Origin: Metarhizium brunneum
Taxonomy: Eukaryota > Ascomycota > Sordariomycetes > Hypocreales > Clavicipitaceae
Direction of reading: 5' to 3'
NCBI RefSeq assembly: GCF_013426205.1
Contig: NC_089426.1
Coordinates: forward strand, 310,001-374,000
Length of the DNA: 64,000 nt
Position numbers and translations under genes: made by a program. The notes under the pieces are model-generated. The model ran no database searches, was not told the DNA's origin, and saw nothing but the letters and a program-made list of their open reading frames with translations. Shown piece after piece: positions 60,301-64,000 of the stretch (position 1 is the first letter of the stretch; every line of letters begins with the position of its first letter).

Positions 60301-62210
60301 CAGGCACTCTCCATGGGCGATCAATTTGCCACAAGACATTTGAGCCTGCCGCTTCTCGGTGCATGTGCTAAAGAATACGTCTTTTTCGAACTCGCCAGGA
60401 CATAACTGGTCTACTTGTTGGGATAGGACTGTGAGCAGCAAGGCGATGTGTAACCACACTGGAGATAGCCCCAGCGCGAGTTAAATTGGCATCAGACATG
60501 TACCACCCATTGGTACGGAAATCCGTGGCAGCTCTACCGTCGCGACGACTCCGAATGATTCAATTCAGCCCATGGGTTTCAGGATCAACAGTTTAAAGAA
60601 CTTTTGTCTTACATATGAAGAGCTCGAATGACATCGTTCATCAAGAAGCGAAGCCATAGTTTCTCCTTGACCGTTGTTAATCGTGTCTGCGTAACAACTT
60701 GGCTTGGGTTGCTTGGATAATGTTGGACAGTCATACGGCGCGGTTCTTCCAAGATGGCCGCAAACTCTGGTTGTGTCTGCCACGGCTACCCCTAGAAAAT
60801 CACAAATTATTGGCTGCATCTTGACAAGTGGCATGGGAAGAGCCGTTCTCGATCGCTGAAAAAGGGGCAGCCACGCGGGACTACGTCGTGCGAGCCATTA
60901 AGCTCAATCAGACGTGTTGGTCAGAATCAATATTACAACACGCCATCATGTGATTGGAAATAGTGTTAAGCCCCCAAAATTCTTTCTGCGGTCCGCGGCA
61001 CTACTTCCCTTGGCATGGCTACGGGGCCATGTGGTCAGCGGCTGTTGTTTTCAGCTCATGTCGCTGATGGCCTGCATCTATGAATAGATGAGAGTACTAT
61101 CATCTGGCAAGGAAGGGTATGAGGTCATGATCCGACACAACAAGAATAGGGCTTTATGGCCACTAAGTGGCTAGTCCACCTAGTTGCCAACGGGTAGTAC
61201 CTTGAATGCACACGAGGAGGCATGGGCTGAGTTGGATCCTCCCATGGTTCACGCGCAGATTTCACATCTCCAGCTTCTTGCGGAGAAGGCATACCGGAGT
61301 TCGTGGCCGAGACGCAGCCGCAGAGCCGCAGGACTCCTTGTCCAAGAGAAGAAGCCTTTCAACTGTTTTGATAATTTCGCCGCTAGAGTTGCCCCAAACG
61401 TGCGGTTGGTGGATCTCACGGTCGTTATATCTTGTCGTGGCAACAGTTCTTTTAGCAAGATAGGCGAGAAGAGACGATGCTACATTGCCCAAAGATCCCT
61501 TGACACCCAATGCTACCTGTTATTTCTCCGCTGATCCCTCGTTCTTTTCTCCGAAGGGTTCAATGGACACTCATTCTCAATCCGGCACAACTCTTCTCTT
61601 AAGCAGCCGCGTCTGATGCTGGGGAAGTGAATTGAGCCATTGGCCTCAATCCAAGGAACCTTCAGGGAGTCCTGCAGCTTCCGAAGACTCCGTCGCTTTC
61701 AACAATGCCATCATGTCCACAATCCTTGGCCCGTCCCCGGATGCGCGCTCCCCGCCCCCTTCCCCATGATTGGCCATGAACCCAAGGCTCTCGACTTTGC
61801 CTGCCGCGTCGACATGTCAGTATGACAGATAATATGCCCGTCCCGTCATGCATAGAGTTTTGTGGTGGTGCCTTGAATCGAGCCACCGCTTGCCGTCCTC
61901 TGTGGCTGTTGGTTGTTTTTCTTTTTAACCTTCTTCCTTGTTAAATTCGACCGCCATTGAAGGGGTCCGATGCCTCACTACAGACTATAGCCTGCAGCCA
62001 CACTATAAACGATCCGGAGAGAGAGGCTTGGGGGTTTCTAACCAAATACACTGAAGAGAGTGAGAAAACTCGGTTGTCAAGGTGCTTCTCCAATACAACG
62101 CTGTGGCGTCTCAGACCGCACGACCCCAGGCCTTGCTCTCAGAAACGACAGACCACTATCACCGACCCAGACATTGCCCAGAGAGCTGACTTCAGGGCCC
62201 GCAAGGCGTC
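57393..62210. other. Gene-poor intergenic region, 4.8 kb
   Basis: Only scattered, overlapping open frames without family features. The TACTCCGTA/TACGGAGTA motif is dense here: about 58857, 59029, 59217, 59400, 59457, 59535 and 59779. A CTA trinucleotide run lies at about 59786-59810. It may contain long leaders of the Zn2Cys6 gene or unannotated non-coding transcripts. Confidence 0.5.
59786..59810. repeat. CTA trinucleotide microsatellite
   Basis: About eight CTA units directly after a TACGGAGTA motif. Confidence 0.9.
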
Positions 62211-64000
62211 ATGGAGATCCAGTTCTCTCTCCCCATCAATACGGCCAAGCAGAGCAAGTCTCCTGAGTAAGTTTTCTCCGTTTGATATGTCTGCCGAGTC
62301 GCGATCGGCTCAATAGTATTGGCGACCAAGACTTGCATGGACTGACACACTGGGAACCACAGGTCCTCTGGATTGTCATCACCTTCGAAACCCTCGCCGC
62401 CATCAGGTCGGGGCAGCACCCATAGGTTTGCGCTCGAAACTAGAACACGGCATACAAGACGAAGTTCAACGCGAGCCCGGACCGGCTGTGCCACTTGTAA
62501 GTACATAGCTCTCTTCCTTCCATCACATTTAGTCGCCATCAAACTGGAAACAAGGCCTCCTTGCTAATTATTGTCAATGTGTAGGCAAGTGAGTCAAAGG
62601 CAATACCAAACATTTTTCCATCATTACGTCTAGTTGCCCACTGGAATATCTGCGATGCAAAGGGAGAAGACCAACACCCAGACTTACTTTCTTCTAGAAA
62701 ACGACACGTAAAATGCGACGAAACCAGACCTGCATGTCTGAACTGCCTCAAGTGGCGTGGCTACTGTGACGCTTACAGCGATGGTGCCGAGTCTCAGCCT
62801 CCAAAAGCTACTCCTGCTGCGAATCAAGGTGTTAAGCTCATCCACACAAAGAAAGCGCCGCTGTTGCTCACGGAACCCGCCGTCAACACCATCCGCTTTG
62901 CCAATAGCGAGCAGAGGGCGTATTTTGACGAATGGTCCAAACTGTCCGTGGGCTTTCTGAGTGGCGGACTAAATCAAACGCGCTTGTGGACAACGACTAT
63001 GCCGCAGGTATCCTTGGAAGAGACGGCATTGCGATACGGAGCGATGGCTGTGGGCGCATTGCGGAAGGCATACGAGCTTGGGAGTCCATCTACGGCACTG
63101 ACAAACGGGAACAAGCATTATCTCAACGCTGTCATCTACTACTGCGAGGCACTGCGACTACAAGCGAAAGCTAAACCTACTAGGGAGGGCTTGCGAACAG
63201 CCCTTCTATCATCCCTTTTGTTTATTTGTTTCGAGGCGCAGCGAGGAAACATGCCTGCCGCTCTAAAGCATGTCACGCACGGATTCAGCATGTTGAACGA
63301 GCTGGCTGCTTGTACGGACCTCGCTCCAAGCCTGGTTAGCATTGCGCCGGCACCGCCAGCACTGGTGCAGGAAATTCTAGATTGTTACAAACCACTCGAA
63401 CTCCAGTCGAGATCTTTCATGGGTTCATACAAGAAATTCTTCTTCCCGCCGACCCCAACCAAAGCTGTGCCTGGCGCATTAGCACCAGGAGTTTGGGGGA
63501 TTGCCACGACGAACCAAGGCAGTCCGGCTGCGAGTTCTGATACTATGCACTCGATTCCCAGTCCACCAAGTCATCCAGGAACCCCATGGCAAAGTCCACC
63601 GTCATCAAGTACACTGGCATCTCAGACGGGGCTACCGAGCCCGCAGAGCCAAAGCAGCAACCCAGGGACACCACCCGGTCACTCGCCTCTCCAGGGCGCT
63701 CGACGGTTTGCCAGCATTGCGCCCTTTACGAAACACTCTCCATACTTTCGACCGAGACAATCGAACATCACTACGCTGGATAATTTGCCACAAGTGTTCA
63801 AGGATCTGGACGAGGCCCAGGGATATTGGAGTTTGGTCCAGAAGGCCATGGTTGCACATCTCCCCATGTTGACCATGGTGACCTCACAACTCGGTCTAAC
63901 GAGAGCAGCCAGCGAGGTGGAGCTAGACATGAAGCTTTCCAGCGTCAAGAAGAACCCTCAGATCACCAAATTCATCGCAGAAGTAAGATACTGGATCTCC
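62211..64000 (+). CDS. Zn2Cys6 transcription factor, partial at right edge
   Basis: Exons 62211-62266, 62363-62500 and 62698 to beyond the window. The join restores the full zinc cluster CATCKKRHVKCDETRPACLNC..C, with Cys at 61, 64, 71, 78, 81 and 88. The second intron is long (197 nt) for this locus. The third exon stays open to the last base. It encodes a fungal-specific transcription factor middle region (YYCEALRLQ, ALLSSLLFICFEAQRGN..ALKHVTHGFSMLNEL) and a Ser/Pro/Thr-rich linker. Nuclear DNA-binding regulator; targets are unknown. It is not adjacent to the candidate biosynthetic cluster, so a link would be guesswork. Confidence 0.9.

Overview
The window is nuclear DNA from a filamentous ascomycete. 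Its genes carry short spliceosomal introns (about 48-200 nt, GT..AG), and the proteins are typically fungal: a Zn2Cys6 regulator, an X325 copper protein, a BtgC-type GH17 glucanase and a BBE-type FAD oxidase. Gene repertoire and base composition suggest Sordariomycetes, possibly Hypocreales; that placement is inference. I rebuilt exon joins by eye from splice signals and reading frame, so every spliced model is a prediction.

Region by region. 0.3-5.5 kb: Sec61-gamma, an alpha/beta hydrolase, a VOC/glyoxalase-fold protein, and a long secreted/membrane gene whose frame is intact over 1.4 kb but interrupted by three stop codons. 5.5-9.7 kb: gene-poor. 9.7-22.7 kb: five unusual enzyme genes lie together: a divergent aspartyl-tRNA-synthetase-like protein, a 2-oxoglutarate/Fe(II) oxygenase, a haem-oxygenase-like diiron protein with a membrane anchor and a second domain, a circularly permuted ATP-grasp ligase and a PaaK-like adenylate-forming enzyme. 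No PKS or NRPS is present. I read this as a candidate natural-product cluster that activates carboxylates through adenylate and acyl-phosphate chemistry. It is the most interesting part of the window.

22.7-32.4 kb: an AT-richer, repeat-laden stretch with a small secreted protein and one intact secreted subtilase. Around the subtilase lie decayed copies of its own propeptide, promoter and 3' flank. 32.5-37.1 kb: a secreted BBE oxidase and an MFS sugar permease, both on the minus strand. 38-45 kb: a doubtful membrane protein, a VIT/vWA protein with a long acidic tract, and a possible small secreted protein.

45.6-57.4 kb: ordinary conserved genes: a STRAP-like WD40 protein, Doa1/PLAA (divergently arranged with it), the X325 copper protein, an SRR1-domain protein and a BtgC-like glucanase. 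57.4-62.2 kb: gene-poor. 62.2 kb to the end: a Zn2Cys6 regulator cut by the right edge. A short palindrome-related motif (TACGGAGTA/TACTCCGTA) recurs in intergenic DNA throughout. I saw no tRNA, rRNA, CRISPR array or intact transposon.
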